Shown here: one piece after another, positions 16,299 to 24,124 of the stretch
Numbering within the stretch: the stretch's first letter is position 1
How the letters are laid out: every line of letters starts with the position of its first letter
From: Amycolatopsis circi
GTDB lineage: Bacteria > Actinomycetota > Actinomycetes > Mycobacteriales > Pseudonocardiaceae
Direction of reading: 5' to 3'
DNA length: 45,804 nucleotides
NCBI RefSeq assembly: GCF_003385235.1
Contig: NZ_PQIA01000076.1
Location: forward strand, 1 to 45,804
The notes under the pieces: model-generated
Seen by the model: the letters and a program-made list of their open reading frames with translations, nothing else
Told to the model about the DNA's origin: nothing
Databases searched by the model: none
Position numbers and translations under genes: made by a program

Positions 16299-17327
16299 CC
16301 GCACCATAGGCACGGGCACGGCACCGAGCAGCACTGGTTCTCGGCTGCGCTCGTCGGCCGAGCGGCAACGGCTGACCGACGGCACCGAGGTTCGACGGCC
16401 CGGTGTCGTGGTGCGAGGAAGGCAGCGGTGGGCCCGTCCTGCAAATATTTCGGCGCGGCCGCGTTCGCCACGCGCACTCCGGTCCTCGATCGCTGCCTCT
16501 CGACCAGAGGCGGAGCCCGCGCAACTGCAGGAGATCGCCGTGGTCGCGGCGCGGATCAGTCGCCGGTCCAGCAGCCGAGGACGTCGGTGGCGATCTCGTA
16601 GGCGAGATCGGCGCGGGTACGGCCAGCGGCGAGGCCCCAGGGCCGGTGGGGTCGACTTCGATGGCTTTGGCGTCTTTGGCGACGACGCCGTCGCCGGTTC
16701 GGAATCCGAGGTTGCCAAGTCCGGCATCCCGGACAGCGCGCGTGCGAGCTGAAGCTGACGTTCGCGTTGCTCCTGCCTGCGCCTCTCCCCAAGACCGGCG
16801 ATCACGCCGGATCTCGTCGGCGAGCTGCCACCGTGTGGCCGCCCAGCGGCACGGGATCGAGTATCGCCTGCCGCAACCAGCTGGAGTTCAGCCAAGGGCA
16901 CGGCCCCGTGGGTGAGATGGCTCAGAGACGGGCTGAGACGCGCCGCTACCCGCAGTGGGTCTGCTCGTCTTTCCCCGATGAAGTACGCCTATCGTGTCGG
17001 CCTAATCGCCGTTTTCCGCGCATCCGGTAGTCAAGATGGGTGGCCCACGATTTCGCCTGGATTCTTGCACGCATTTTTCGGCACGACACTTGTTGACACT
17101 TTGCTCCGTTGCTCTTCACCGGCGTAATCCCTGCTCACCGCGGTGAATCGGGCTCGGAACCGCTACTCGGACACCGTTTACGCAAAGGCGGAAATACGCG
17201 GGGTGCGTGCGCTCGGCGAGAAGGGCGTGTGGTTGCATCTGCGGCACCAGCGGATTTCCGGTGCCGTTCGCACCGGTTCGACGAGAGTGCGTCCGGAAGG
17301 GCGCGGGTAATCAGATTCGGTGCGACG
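16299..17327. other. Gene-poor stretch with degraded coding traces
   Basis: About 1 kb separates choD from the next secreted-protein gene. No open frame has a start, ribosome site and coherent protein together. Both strands give only arginine- and proline-rich frames typical of non-coding high-GC DNA, except a frameshifted minus-strand relic at 16556-16901. The part from 16912 to 17200 is less GC-rich, and a TTGACA hexamer at 17093-17098 may belong to a promoter, though no matching -10 box is evident. No inverted terminal repeats or transposase were seen. Confidence 0.6.
16556..16901 (-). pseudogene. Frameshifted remnant of an unknown small protein
   Basis: On the minus strand one frame reads FRTGDGVVAKDAKAIEVDP and then, after a shift near 16645, a second frame reads WGLAAGRTRADLAYEIATDV and ends in a normal stop at 16556. 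Together they look like the tail of one compact protein broken by an indel. The ending faintly recalls small actinomycete proteins of the DUF6166 type, but this is a weak impression. A possible start is ATG at 16901. No function is proposed. Confidence 0.35.
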
Positions 17328-18164
17328 ATGAGTGTGCGAGACCAGGAGCGCGGTGCCACGGGCGTCGGCCGCTTCCTGCTGCGCGCGCTGGTAATCGCCG
17401 GCGGCGCGGTCGCGGCCACCGCTGCGGCGTGGGCGGTCACCAGCGGCACGGCTGGTGCGGACACCTTGGCACCACACGGTGTGCTCGGGTCGGATGCCGA
17501 TGGATCACTGGCGGACGCGGTGCGGCCTGCTGCCGAGTCGGCTCTGCCGGCGAATGGAGCGGACCGGATCGACGGTGTCGTCCACGACGTTACCCAGCCG
17601 GTGCGACATTTGCTCGCGACCGCCGGACACGCGCGGCTGCCCCGGGCATCCCGAGACCCTCTCGGCCAGGTCCTCGCATCAGGCGGCGTACTGCCGGAGA
17701 CTGGCAAACACCTTCTCGGCAAGGGAGCCGCCTCGGTGAGCGGCCACCCTGCCACGGAAAGCAGCTCGGCTCCGGCCGGCCCGCTCTCCGGCGACAAATC
17801 CGTCGTGCGCAAGGATGTCGTTACGACTACGGTCACGGCGTTCGACGACCGCAGCGGCGCGGTGCGTATCGCGGAGGCTCCTGAGCGCTCCCCGCGTGCG
17901 GCTGTCTCCGCCGCCCCTCGGCGCGCATGGCCGACCCGGGGAATCGAGCGCGGCAGCGGTGGTCGGAAACTCCCGCCCTCGCTGCCGGCTTCGGTCCTCG
18001 GCCCGGCCGCGATCCTGTTCTCCGCCCACGGTGGCAATGACGGCTGGGGTGCCATCTTGCCGGGATGCACGATGCGTCACCGGAGGATCGGCGAAACGCG
18101 GTGCCCTGCGTCGCATCGAGCAGTAGCGGATACCGCCTGCCAGCCTGGCGTCACGCCCGACTGA
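17328..18164 (+). CDS. Secreted protein of unknown function
   Basis: A 278-aa product from ATG 17328; the frame is open further upstream but the signal peptide starts only here. Residues 1-45 form a signal sequence (ARG-containing n-region, hydrophobic ALVIAGGAVAATAAAWAV, cleavage near TAGA-DT). The mature part is Asp/Val/Pro/Ala-rich with the segment GADRIDGVVHDVTQPVRHLL, which resembles uncharacterised exported proteins of Pseudonocardiaceae. The last 60 residues become Arg/Cys-rich and look less like a secreted protein, so a late frameshift is possible. It is the first of three neighbouring exported proteins. Confidence 0.6.
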   Translation: MSVRDQERGATGVGRFLLRALVIAGGAVAATAAAWAVTSGTAGADTLAPHGVLGSDADGSLADAVRPAAESALPANGADRIDGVVHDVTQPVRHLLATAGHARLPRASRDPLGQVLASGGVLPETGKHLLGKGAASVSGHPATESSSAPAGPLSGDKSVVRKDVVTTTVTAFDDRSGAVRIAEAPERSPRAAVSAAPRRAWPTRGIERGSGGRKLPPSLPASVLGPAAILFSAHGGNDGWGAILPGCTMRHRRIGETRCPASHRAVADTACQPGVTPD

Positions 18165-18344
18165 CGCGCGCTCGGCCTGTTGCCGTGTCCCCCGGACACG
18201 GCCACGCCCGCTATTGGCGCTCACAGCCCGAAAATTCCGGGCCTCGATGCTTGTTCCTCTTTCTCGCGGTGCGCACGTCTCTGTCGTGGCGTGCGACGAC
18301 GCCGTTCTCATAGCGATTCCCCTGATACCCAAGGAGTATTTGCC

Positions 18345-19247
18345 ATGCGCAACTGGACGAAGCACGGCCTGCAGACGGCCCTGGTCACCGGTGGCCTGTT
18401 GATGCTGGGCACCGGCATCGCATCGGCGGACGAGAACGTCAATCCCGACCTTCCCGCCTCGCCGCTGGACGTGCACGCCAGCACGCCTGGGGTGTCCGAT
18501 CTCGCCGAACGACTGCAGCACGCGACCCCCACGGACCTCAAGGTGCCGGATGCCGCATCGTCCGTGCCCGCGGTCAGCCCGGTGCCGGCCTCGCAGCCCA
18601 AGCCGTCGGTGTTCACCGTGCCGGCGCAGTTGCTGCGGCACTCGCCGCTGCCCACCGCCGCCGTCGTCGGCAACCACGACGAACCGCAGATCAACGTCCC
18701 GGACGGCCGCGAACTGGGTGTCGCCGACCTGCCGTCCCTTCCCGCCCTGCCCCTTCTCGGAACCGGTCAGAACACGGTGCCGCTGATCGGGCAGGCCGCG
18801 AGCACGCCGGTCAACGGTGAAGTCCCGACCCTGCCGCTTCCGATGAACGGACACGTGAGCACCCCGTCCGGCGCTTCTGACACCGATGCCCTCGCGGACG
18901 TGCACAACACCACCCCCGCTGCGGTGACCACAATCGCGCCAGTGCCGCCCGTCCCGCCCCAGATGCCGGACACCGCCGCGGTACCCGGTCACGGTGAACG
19001 CGGGGACATCCCGGCCCAGCCGTCGGCACTCGCCGGCCTGCCGTTGCAAGACTCGTTGCCTCTCGGCGCCTCGACCCTGCCCGCGCAGTTGCCGAGCCGG
19101 CTGACCGGTGCCGACCTGCCGCTAGTGCCGCAACTCGAGCGGATGCCGGTCGACGGCGGCATCTCTCCATTCACCGGCGGCGACGCGTCGCCGGTGTCGG
19201 CAGCGCAGAAACTCGCATCGCGGGTGAGCGGGCTCGTCCGCAAGTAG
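18345..19247 (+). CDS. Secreted Pro/Ala/Leu-rich protein of unknown function
   Basis: A 300-aa product with AAGGAG (18331-18336) 8 nt before the ATG. The signal peptide is residues 1-28 (TALVTGGLLMLGTGIASA-DE). The mature chain is low in charge and rich in Pro, Leu, Val, Ala and Thr, with loosely repeated pieces such as LPSLPALPLLGTG, TVPLIGQ and VPTLPLPMNG; it has no Cys and no known catalytic motif. Composition suggests a cell-surface or spore-coat type protein. It lies between another exported protein and a chaplin-like protein on the same strand. Confidence 0.7.
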   Translation: MRNWTKHGLQTALVTGGLLMLGTGIASADENVNPDLPASPLDVHASTPGVSDLAERLQHATPTDLKVPDAASSVPAVSPVPASQPKPSVFTVPAQLLRHSPLPTAAVVGNHDEPQINVPDGRELGVADLPSLPALPLLGTGQNTVPLIGQAASTPVNGEVPTLPLPMNGHVSTPSGASDTDALADVHNTTPAAVTTIAPVPPVPPQMPDTAAVPGHGERGDIPAQPSALAGLPLQDSLPLGASTLPAQLPSRLTGADLPLVPQLERMPVDGGISPFTGGDASPVSAAQKLASRVSGLVRK

Positions 19248-19332
19248 CCTCGCCGCGGAGCCGGGAGGAACGGAAACAGTTGCCTCCATTTTCTCCCGGC
19301 TTCGCGACGCCACTTCAGGCCGCGTGAGCGGA

Positions 19333-19353
19333 GCGGTGTATCGCACCGCCTTT
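19333..19353 (+). terminator. Weak hairpin terminator candidate
   Basis: GCGGTG-TATCG-CACCGC followed by CTTT, 85 nt after the stop of the secreted Pro-rich protein. The 6-bp GC-rich stem and short T-run are consistent with a weak intrinsic terminator. Confidence 0.4.
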
Positions 19354-19562
19354 GATTGCCGGATGCCGCGCTCGATATCGGGCAACCCGGCGCCCGCGTG
19401 CCGGACCGGCACAGGACGTTGGTTCCTTCCCTCCGTTTCCGCAAAGGAAGCATGCTGAGAGATCCTCGGCAGGCTGCGGGATTGATTGGTCAGAGAACCA
19501 CATCTGACACAACAGCGGAACGAAGCGGAATTCGCTGCTGAATGACAGCAGCTTCCTCGCAG

Positions 19563-19590
19563 TACGCGGGTGTTCCGAAACACCCGCGTA
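19563..19590 (+). promoter_or_regulatory. Perfect 12-bp inverted repeat in the leader of the chaplin-like gene
   Basis: TACGCGGGTGTT and its exact complement are separated by CCGA, ending 32 nt before the ATG and 21 nt before the AGGAG site. As DNA it could be a repressor site. As RNA it is a stable stem-loop that could protect the 5' end of an abundant surface-protein message. No T-run follows it. Confidence 0.55.
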
Positions 19591-19622
19591 GACACAATTC
19601 TCACTGACCACAGGAGTTTTCC

Positions 19623-19979
19623 ATGCTGAAGAAGATCGGTTTCCTCACCGCCGCGGTGGCGGCCGGCGCCCTGCTGTTCGGCGGAATGGCCTCGGCTGCC
19701 ACCCAGGGCGGGCATCACCACCACGGCGACCGGGACCGGCCCGGCCAGGTCGGCCTGGCGAACTTGAACAACACCGACGTGCTGCACAACGTCAACGGCA
19801 CCCTGGGCGTGTGCGGCAACGACGTCAACGTGCTCGGTGTGCAGGTCCCGATCCGCGACTCGCTGGACGGCATCGGCGTGCCGATCCTGTCGCCGGGCGA
19901 GAACAAGGCGACCGGCGCGTCTCCGTACAACTGCGCCGCGGGCAGCGTGGTCGACGGCGGCAGCGCCCAGCGCAACTGA
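19623..19979 (+). CDS. Small secreted chaplin-like protein
   Basis: A 118-aa product with AGGAG 6 nt before the ATG. The signal peptide is residues 1-25 (FLTAAVAAGALLFGGMASA). A His/Asp-rich linker follows. Then LANLNNTDVLHNVNGTLGVC and the motif CGNDVNVLGVQVP recall the CGNxVNVxG signature of chaplins, the amyloid-forming aerial-hyphae proteins of streptomycetes. It has two cysteines about 40 residues apart, further than in true chaplins, and no sorting signal, so it is a relative or analogue and not a certain chaplin. A strong terminator follows, so it is a single-gene unit. Confidence 0.7.
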   Translation: MLKKIGFLTAAVAAGALLFGGMASAATQGGHHHHGDRDRPGQVGLANLNNTDVLHNVNGTLGVCGNDVNVLGVQVPIRDSLDGIGVPILSPGENKATGASPYNCAAGSVVDGGSAQRN

Positions 19980-20282
19980 CCGCCAAGCCAGCGCCCAACG
20001 CTGAACCGAGCACCACCTGATGCAGTTATGGCAGGCCCAGGAGCGCACCCGCTCCTGGGCCTGTCTGCTGATCAAGCGTCGTACCCGAGCCAGTGTTGGT
20101 CGCGGGTGCGTTCGAACAGACAGATGAACAGCAGTGCCGGACCCACCGGGCTTGCCAAGGGATGGAAACGGACCTGACCAGCGACTCTTCATTGCGACGT
20201 TGGCGCGACGACGTCGAGCAATCCGAGCAGTCGCGGAAAGCCGAAGCTCACAACCGGAGCGGGCTCGTGAGGATGCTGTACG
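19980..20282. other. Intergenic region between chaplin-like gene and tRNA
   Basis: It contains the terminator at 20032-20063. The rest has no believable gene; frames that cross into the tRNA give only the familiar false peptides of tRNA read-through. No integrase fragment or duplicated tRNA end (attachment site) was noticed. Confidence 0.6.
20032..20063 (+). terminator. Intrinsic terminator of the chaplin-like gene
   Basis: CAGGCCCAGGAGC (20032-20044) pairs perfectly over 13 bp with 20051-20063 around a 6-nt loop, 53 nt after the stop codon. It is followed by TCTG, not a long T-run, as is common in actinomycetes. Confidence 0.75.
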
Positions 20283-20356
20283 TGCCCCCGACGGGGTTCG
20301 AACCCGCACTGGGTCGATTTTAAGTCGACTGCCTCTGCCAATTGGGCTACGGGGGC
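20283..20356 (-). tRNA. tRNA with UAA anticodon (Leu by anticodon), short variable loop
   Basis: A full cloverleaf of 74 nt. The acceptor stem GCCCCCG (from 20356) pairs with CGGGGGC (20284-20290), with discriminator A at 20283 and no encoded CCA. The D arm has a 3-bp stem and a Leu-like loop AATTGGCAGA. The anticodon stem GTCGA/TCGAC closes the loop CTTAAAA, putting the anticodon at 20320-20322 (TAA on the minus strand). The variable loop is only 5 nt (CCAGT), and the T arm is GCGGG-TTCGAAC-CCCGT. Leu tRNAs normally carry a long variable arm, so this is unusual. TAGGGT (complement of 20363-20368) may be its -10 box. Confidence 0.85.
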
Positions 20357-20392
20357 CCACCCACCCTAGCGAACCCGCCCCAGCACACGACA

Positions 20393-20422
20393 AAGCCGGG
20401 CCGCCCCAAGACGACCCGGCTT
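20393..20422 (-). terminator. Intrinsic terminator of ndh
   Basis: On the minus strand AAGCCGGGTCGTC pairs with GGCGGCCCGGCTT (13 bp including two G-T pairs) around TTGG, 18 nt beyond the ndh stop, and is followed by TTG. It separates ndh from the tRNA gene. Confidence 0.75.
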
Positions 20423-20440
20423 CACCAAAACAGAGAGAAC

Positions 20441-21769
20441 TCAGCCCTTGCTGGCCCGGTTGAACTCTTCCTTCGGGTTGTTGATCTGCCCCAGCGAGAT
20501 GACCTCACGCCGGAACAGCCCGCCCAGCATCCAGTCGAACAGGATGCGGATCTTGCGGTTCCACGTCGGCATCGCCTTGAGGTGGTACGCGCGGTGGAAC
20601 AGCCACGCCGGGAAACCCTTGATCTTCAGGTTCAGCGCGTCGGCCACACCCTTGTGCAGGCCGAGGCTCGCGACCGCGCCCAGGTTCTTGTGGAAGTAGT
20701 CCTTCGGCTGTCCGCCGCGGATCACCTTGATGATGTTCTTCGCCAGCAGGCGGGCCTGGCGGACCGCGTGCTGCGCGTTCGGCGGGCAGGTCGCCGTCGG
20801 GTCCTGTTCGGTGCGCGACAGGTCCGGGATCGCCGCGTTGTCGCCCGCGGTCCAGACGTCCGGGTGGCCCACGACCTGCATCGCCGCGGTCGCTTCGACG
20901 CGGCCGCGCTTGTCGAGCGGCAGGTCCGAGCCGGCGAGGACCGGGTTGGCCTTCACGCCCGCGGTCCAGATGATCGTGTCGGTGTCGAACTCGGTGCCGT
21001 CCGAGAGCACCACGTGGCCGTTTTCGAACGACTTCGCCGCCGTCGACAGGTAGACCTCGATGCCGCGCTTCTCCAGCTGCTGCACCGTGTACACGCCCAG
21101 CGTCTCACGCACCTCGGGCAGGATCCGCCCGGCCGCCTCGACCATCACCCAGCGGATGTCCGCCGGCTTGATGTTCGGGTAGTAGTTCTCGACCGCGAAG
21201 CGGGTCATGTCCTCGAGTTCGGCCAGCGCCTCGATGCCCGCGAATCCGCCGCCGACCACGGTGAACGTGAGCAGGCGCTTGCGCAGCTCGGGGTCGAGCG
21301 TGCTGGCGGCCTCGTCCAGCTTGGTCATGATGTGGTTGCGCAGGTAGATCGCTTCGCCGATGGTCTTGAAGGCGATGCCCTCCTCGGCGAGGCCGGGGAT
21401 CGGCAGGATCCGCGCGACGGCGCCGAGCGCGACCACGAGCACGTCGTAGTTCAGCGTCTCGATGTGGCCGTCGGCCGCCTCGACCGTGACGGCCTTGCGC
21501 TCGTTCTCGATCTTCGTGACCCGCGCGGTCAGCACGTGGCAGCGCTTCAGCACGCGGCGCAGCGGCACGACCACGTGCCGCGGCTCGATCGCGCCGGCCG
21601 CCGCCTCGGGCAGGAACGGGGCATAGGTCATATGCGGCTGCGGGTCAACGACGGTCACGGAGGCCTCGTTGGCACGCAGCATCTTCTGAAGCCCGTACGC
21701 GGTGTACAGGCCGACGTATCCACCACCGAGGACGAGGATCCGAGTCGGTTCCGACTTCGCAGCAGCCAT
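20441..21769 (-). CDS. ndh: Type II NADH dehydrogenase (NDH-2)
   Basis: A 442-aa single-subunit flavoprotein that oxidises NADH and reduces membrane quinone without pumping protons. The FAD-binding motif LGGGYVGLYTA is at residues 14-24; the NADH-binding motif VVGGGFAGIEALAEL is at 171-185; VWTAGDNAAIPD near 300 is the C-terminal FAD contact; and the basic, amphipathic end (FRREVISLGQINNPKEEF) is the membrane-anchoring part typical of actinobacterial NDH-2. ATG 21769 is chosen, because earlier residues are not family-like. Only a weak AGGT precedes it. The glycosylase gene lies 84 bp upstream on the same strand, and a terminator follows. Confidence 0.93.
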   Translation of the reverse strand: MAAAKSEPTRILVLGGGYVGLYTAYGLQKMLRANEASVTVVDPQPHMTYAPFLPEAAAGAIEPRHVVVPLRRVLKRCHVLTARVTKIENERKAVTVEAADGHIETLNYDVLVVALGAVARILPIPGLAEEGIAFKTIGEAIYLRNHIMTKLDEAASTLDPELRKRLLTFTVVGGGFAGIEALAELEDMTRFAVENYYPNIKPADIRWVMVEAAGRILPEVRETLGVYTVQQLEKRGIEVYLSTAAKSFENGHVVLSDGTEFDTDTIIWTAGVKANPVLAGSDLPLDKRGRVEATAAMQVVGHPDVWTAGDNAAIPDLSRTEQDPTATCPPNAQHAVRQARLLAKNIIKVIRGGQPKDYFHKNLGAVASLGLHKGVADALNLKIKGFPAWLFHRAYHLKAMPTWNRKIRILFDWMLGGLFRREVISLGQINNPKEEFNRASKG

Positions 21770-21853
21770 GTACCTATAGTCGCACTTCCGAAGCGGCTCC
21801 GCTCGGGTACCCCACCCCGCTGTGACCAGCATCGCCACGCAGGTTGTCACGAT

Positions 21854-22537
21854 TCAGATGAGCCCGGCCGCCGAGGCGGCGGCGGTGAACGCGGTCACCA
21901 CCATGGGCTGTGTCACACGTCCGGTCTGGACATTGCGCGGCGACACGTGGTAGCAGCCGAACACCGCTAGGTCGCCGAGCTGCAGCCGGGCGCCGTGCGC
22001 GAAGGCCGGCCGCGGTTTCGGCACCGGCCAGCCCGCGGCGGACAGCACCGGCAGCAATGCCTGCCAGCCGAACGCGCCGAGCACGACGATCGCGCGCAGG
22101 GTCGGCCGCAACAGGTCCAGTTCATCGGCCAGCCAGTGCCGGCAGTTGTCTCGTTCACCGGGGGTCGGCCGGTTTTCCGGCGGCGCGCAGCGGACCGGCG
22201 ACATGAGCCGGGTGCCGCGCAGCGTGAGGCCGTCGCCGATGGCCGTCGAGACCGGCTGCGACGCGAGACCGACCTCGTACAGCACGCGGAAAAGGAAGTC
22301 TCCCGACGGATCTCCGGTGAACATCCGCCCGGTGCGGTTGGCCCCGTGCGCGGACGGCGCGAGCCCGACCACGGCCAGCGCGGCGTCCTCCGCGCCGAAA
22401 CCGGGGACTGGGCGCGACCAATACCGCTCGCCCGCGAAGGCAGCCTTCGTCCCGGCCACACCCTCGCGCCATTCGACCAGCCGCGGGCACGCGCGGCACC
22501 GCACCAGCTCCGCGTCGAGGTCGGCGAACGTGCCCAT
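21854..22537 (-). CDS. Uracil-DNA glycosylase, family 5 (UdgB-like)
   Basis: A 227-aa Fe-S glycosylase. The four cluster cysteines fit the family: C14, C17, C117 and C132. Motif 1, GLAPSAHGANRTGRMFTGDP (59-78), has Ala where family 1 has a catalytic Asp, as in family 5, and YHVSPRNVQTGR carries the second motif. It removes uracil and other deaminated bases from DNA, which suits a GC-rich genome. GGAGGAG precedes the ATG. It is divergent from the S10 peptidase with 52 bp between the starts, and 84 bp upstream of ndh. Confidence 0.92.
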   Translation of the reverse strand: MGTFADLDAELVRCRACPRLVEWREGVAGTKAAFAGERYWSRPVPGFGAEDAALAVVGLAPSAHGANRTGRMFTGDPSGDFLFRVLYEVGLASQPVSTAIGDGLTLRGTRLMSPVRCAPPENRPTPGERDNCRHWLADELDLLRPTLRAIVVLGAFGWQALLPVLSAAGWPVPKPRPAFAHGARLQLGDLAVFGCYHVSPRNVQTGRVTQPMVVTAFTAAASAAGLI

Positions 22538-22589
22538 CGATCTCCTCCGCTTGGTGTGCTGCCACGGTAACGCGGGATAGGTTGGGACC

Positions 22590-24080
22590 ATGGCCGACAC
22601 CACCGCGGACGAGACCGCCGAGAAGACCAAGGACGAGGAGACGAAGGCGGCCGAGCCCGCCGACGACCTCGTCACGACGCAGCACACCCTCACCGTCAAG
22701 CGGCGCAAGCTCGCCTACACCGCCCAGACCGGCCGGATCGTGCTCCGCCAAGAGGTCAAGAAGGACGGCAAGTCCGAGGGCCACCAGGCCAAGGCCGAGG
22801 TCTTCCTCACCGCCTACACCCTGGACGACGCCGACCCCGGCACGCGCCCGGTCACCTTCGCCTTCAACGGCGGCCCCGGTTCCTCCAGCATCTGGCTCCA
22901 CATGGGCCTGCTCGGACCGCGCCGCGTGCTGTCCGGCGACGTCGACGACCCGGTGCCGCCGCCGTACGGGCTCGAGGACAACCCGGAAAGCCTGCTCGCG
23001 CACAGCGACCTGGTGTTCATCGACCCGGTCCAGACCGGCTACTCGCGGGTGACCGAGGGCGGCGAATCCCAGCCGTACACCGGATTCCAGGGCGACGTCG
23101 AATCGATCGCGGAGATCATCCGGCTGTGGGTTTCGCGCAACGAGCGCTGGCTGTCGCCGAAGTTCCTCGCCGGCGAGTCGTACGGCACGCTGCGCGCCGC
23201 CGCGCTGGCCGGGCACCTGCAGGAGCGCTACGGCCTGTACCTCAACGGCTTGATGCTCATCTCGTCCGTTCTGGACCTCGGCACGCTGCGCTTCGACGAG
23301 GGCAACGACCTGCCGTACTCGCTGTATCTGCCCACGTACGCGGCGATCGCGCACTACCACGGGCACCACGGCGACCGTCCGCTCGACGACGTGCTCGCCG
23401 ACGCCGAGGACTTCGCCTCGAAGGAACTGCCGTGGGCGCTTTCCCGCGGCGCGCGACTGTCCACTCAGGACCGCACCGAGGCGGTGCAGACGCTCGCGTC
23501 GCTCACCGGGCTCAGCGAGTCCTATGTGGACCGGGTGAATCTGCGGATCGAGCACGTCCGGTTCTTCACTGAACTGCTGCGCGACCAGGGGAAGACCGTC
23601 GGCCGGATGGACGGCCGGTTCACCACGTGGGAGCCGGACGGCGGCGTCGAGCACATGAGCGACGACCCGTCGGTGTCGCGGATCATCGGCGCCTACTCGG
23701 CCGGGTTCAACCACTACGTGCGCGCCGAACTGGGCTACCAGAACGACCTGCCGTACGAGATCTTGTCCACCGAAGTGTTCAAGGCCTGGTCCTACAAGGA
23801 GTTCGAGGGCCGCTCGGTGTCCGTTGTGGACACGTTGAGCGCGGCGATGCGGTCGAATCCGCACCTGCAGGTCCACGTCGCGTTCGGGCATTACGACGGC
23901 GCGACGGCGTACTACGCGTCCGAGTACGTGCTCTCGCAGCTGAAGATTCCCGAGGAACTGCGCGAGAACATCGACACGGCTTACTACCCGGCCGGGCACA
24001 TGATGTACGTGAACGAACCGTCGCGGGTGCAGCAGTCGAAGGATCTGGGCAAGTTCGTGAAGAAGGCGTCGAACCGCTGA
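22590..24080 (+). CDS. S10-family serine carboxypeptidase-like peptidase
   Basis: A 496-aa alpha/beta-hydrolase peptidase. NGGPGSSS (93-100) forms the oxyanion and substrate C-terminus site, GESYGT carries nucleophile Ser197, Asp436 lies in GHYDGATAYY, and His470 in YPAGHMMYV. The N-terminal 30 residues are highly charged (Asp/Glu/Lys/Thr/Ala) with no signal peptide, so the enzyme seems to stay in the cytoplasm, unlike the lysosomal or secreted eukaryotic members. It is monocistronic, and its stop is followed after 4 nt by a perfect family A palindrome shared with the convergent response regulator gene. Confidence 0.92.
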   Translation: MADTTADETAEKTKDEETKAAEPADDLVTTQHTLTVKRRKLAYTAQTGRIVLRQEVKKDGKSEGHQAKAEVFLTAYTLDDADPGTRPVTFAFNGGPGSSSIWLHMGLLGPRRVLSGDVDDPVPPPYGLEDNPESLLAHSDLVFIDPVQTGYSRVTEGGESQPYTGFQGDVESIAEIIRLWVSRNERWLSPKFLAGESYGTLRAAALAGHLQERYGLYLNGLMLISSVLDLGTLRFDEGNDLPYSLYLPTYAAIAHYHGHHGDRPLDDVLADAEDFASKELPWALSRGARLSTQDRTEAVQTLASLTGLSESYVDRVNLRIEHVRFFTELLRDQGKTVGRMDGRFTTWEPDGGVEHMSDDPSVSRIIGAYSAGFNHYVRAELGYQNDLPYEILSTEVFKAWSYKEFEGRSVSVVDTLSAAMRSNPHLQVHVAFGHYDGATAYYASEYVLSQLKIPEELRENIDTAYYPAGHMMYVNEPSRVQQSKDLGKFVKKASNR

Positions 24081-24084
24081 CGTC

Positions 24085-24124
24085 GTGAGTGCCTATCGCG
24101 GTTCTAACCGCGATAGGCACTCAC
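24085..24124. repeat. Family A intergenic palindrome, copy 2
   Basis: Perfect 19-nt arms (GTGAGTGCCTATCGCGGTT and its complement) flank a 2-nt centre. It lies between two convergent genes and includes the TGA stop (24121-24123) of the response regulator in its right arm. It is the only mismatch-free copy of the family here and probably acts as a two-way terminator. Confidence 0.9.

Larger units (their letters stand above)
19248..19622. other. Intergenic region upstream of the chaplin-like gene
   Basis: No coding frame is credible. It holds a weak hairpin near 19333-19353 that may end the upstream gene, and a perfect 12-bp inverted repeat at 19563-19590 in the leader of the next gene. The promoter of the chaplin-like gene should lie between them, but no clear -35/-10 pair stands out. 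Confidence 0.6.

Noticed and set aside
17328..18164. A definite frameshift in the first secreted protein gene
   Set aside because: The C-terminal part looks atypical, but no alternative frame continues a better protein, so the gene is kept as intact with a caution.
20283..20356. tRNA as an integration site for a mobile element
   Set aside because: No integrase, no duplicated tRNA 3' end and no change in gene style around it were seen in the window.
20093..20463. Small plus-strand frames running through the tRNA gene (PPTGFEPA-like and GVRTRTGS-like peptides)
   Set aside because: These peptides are the well-known artefact of translating the complement of a tRNA T arm; the tRNA explains the sequence.
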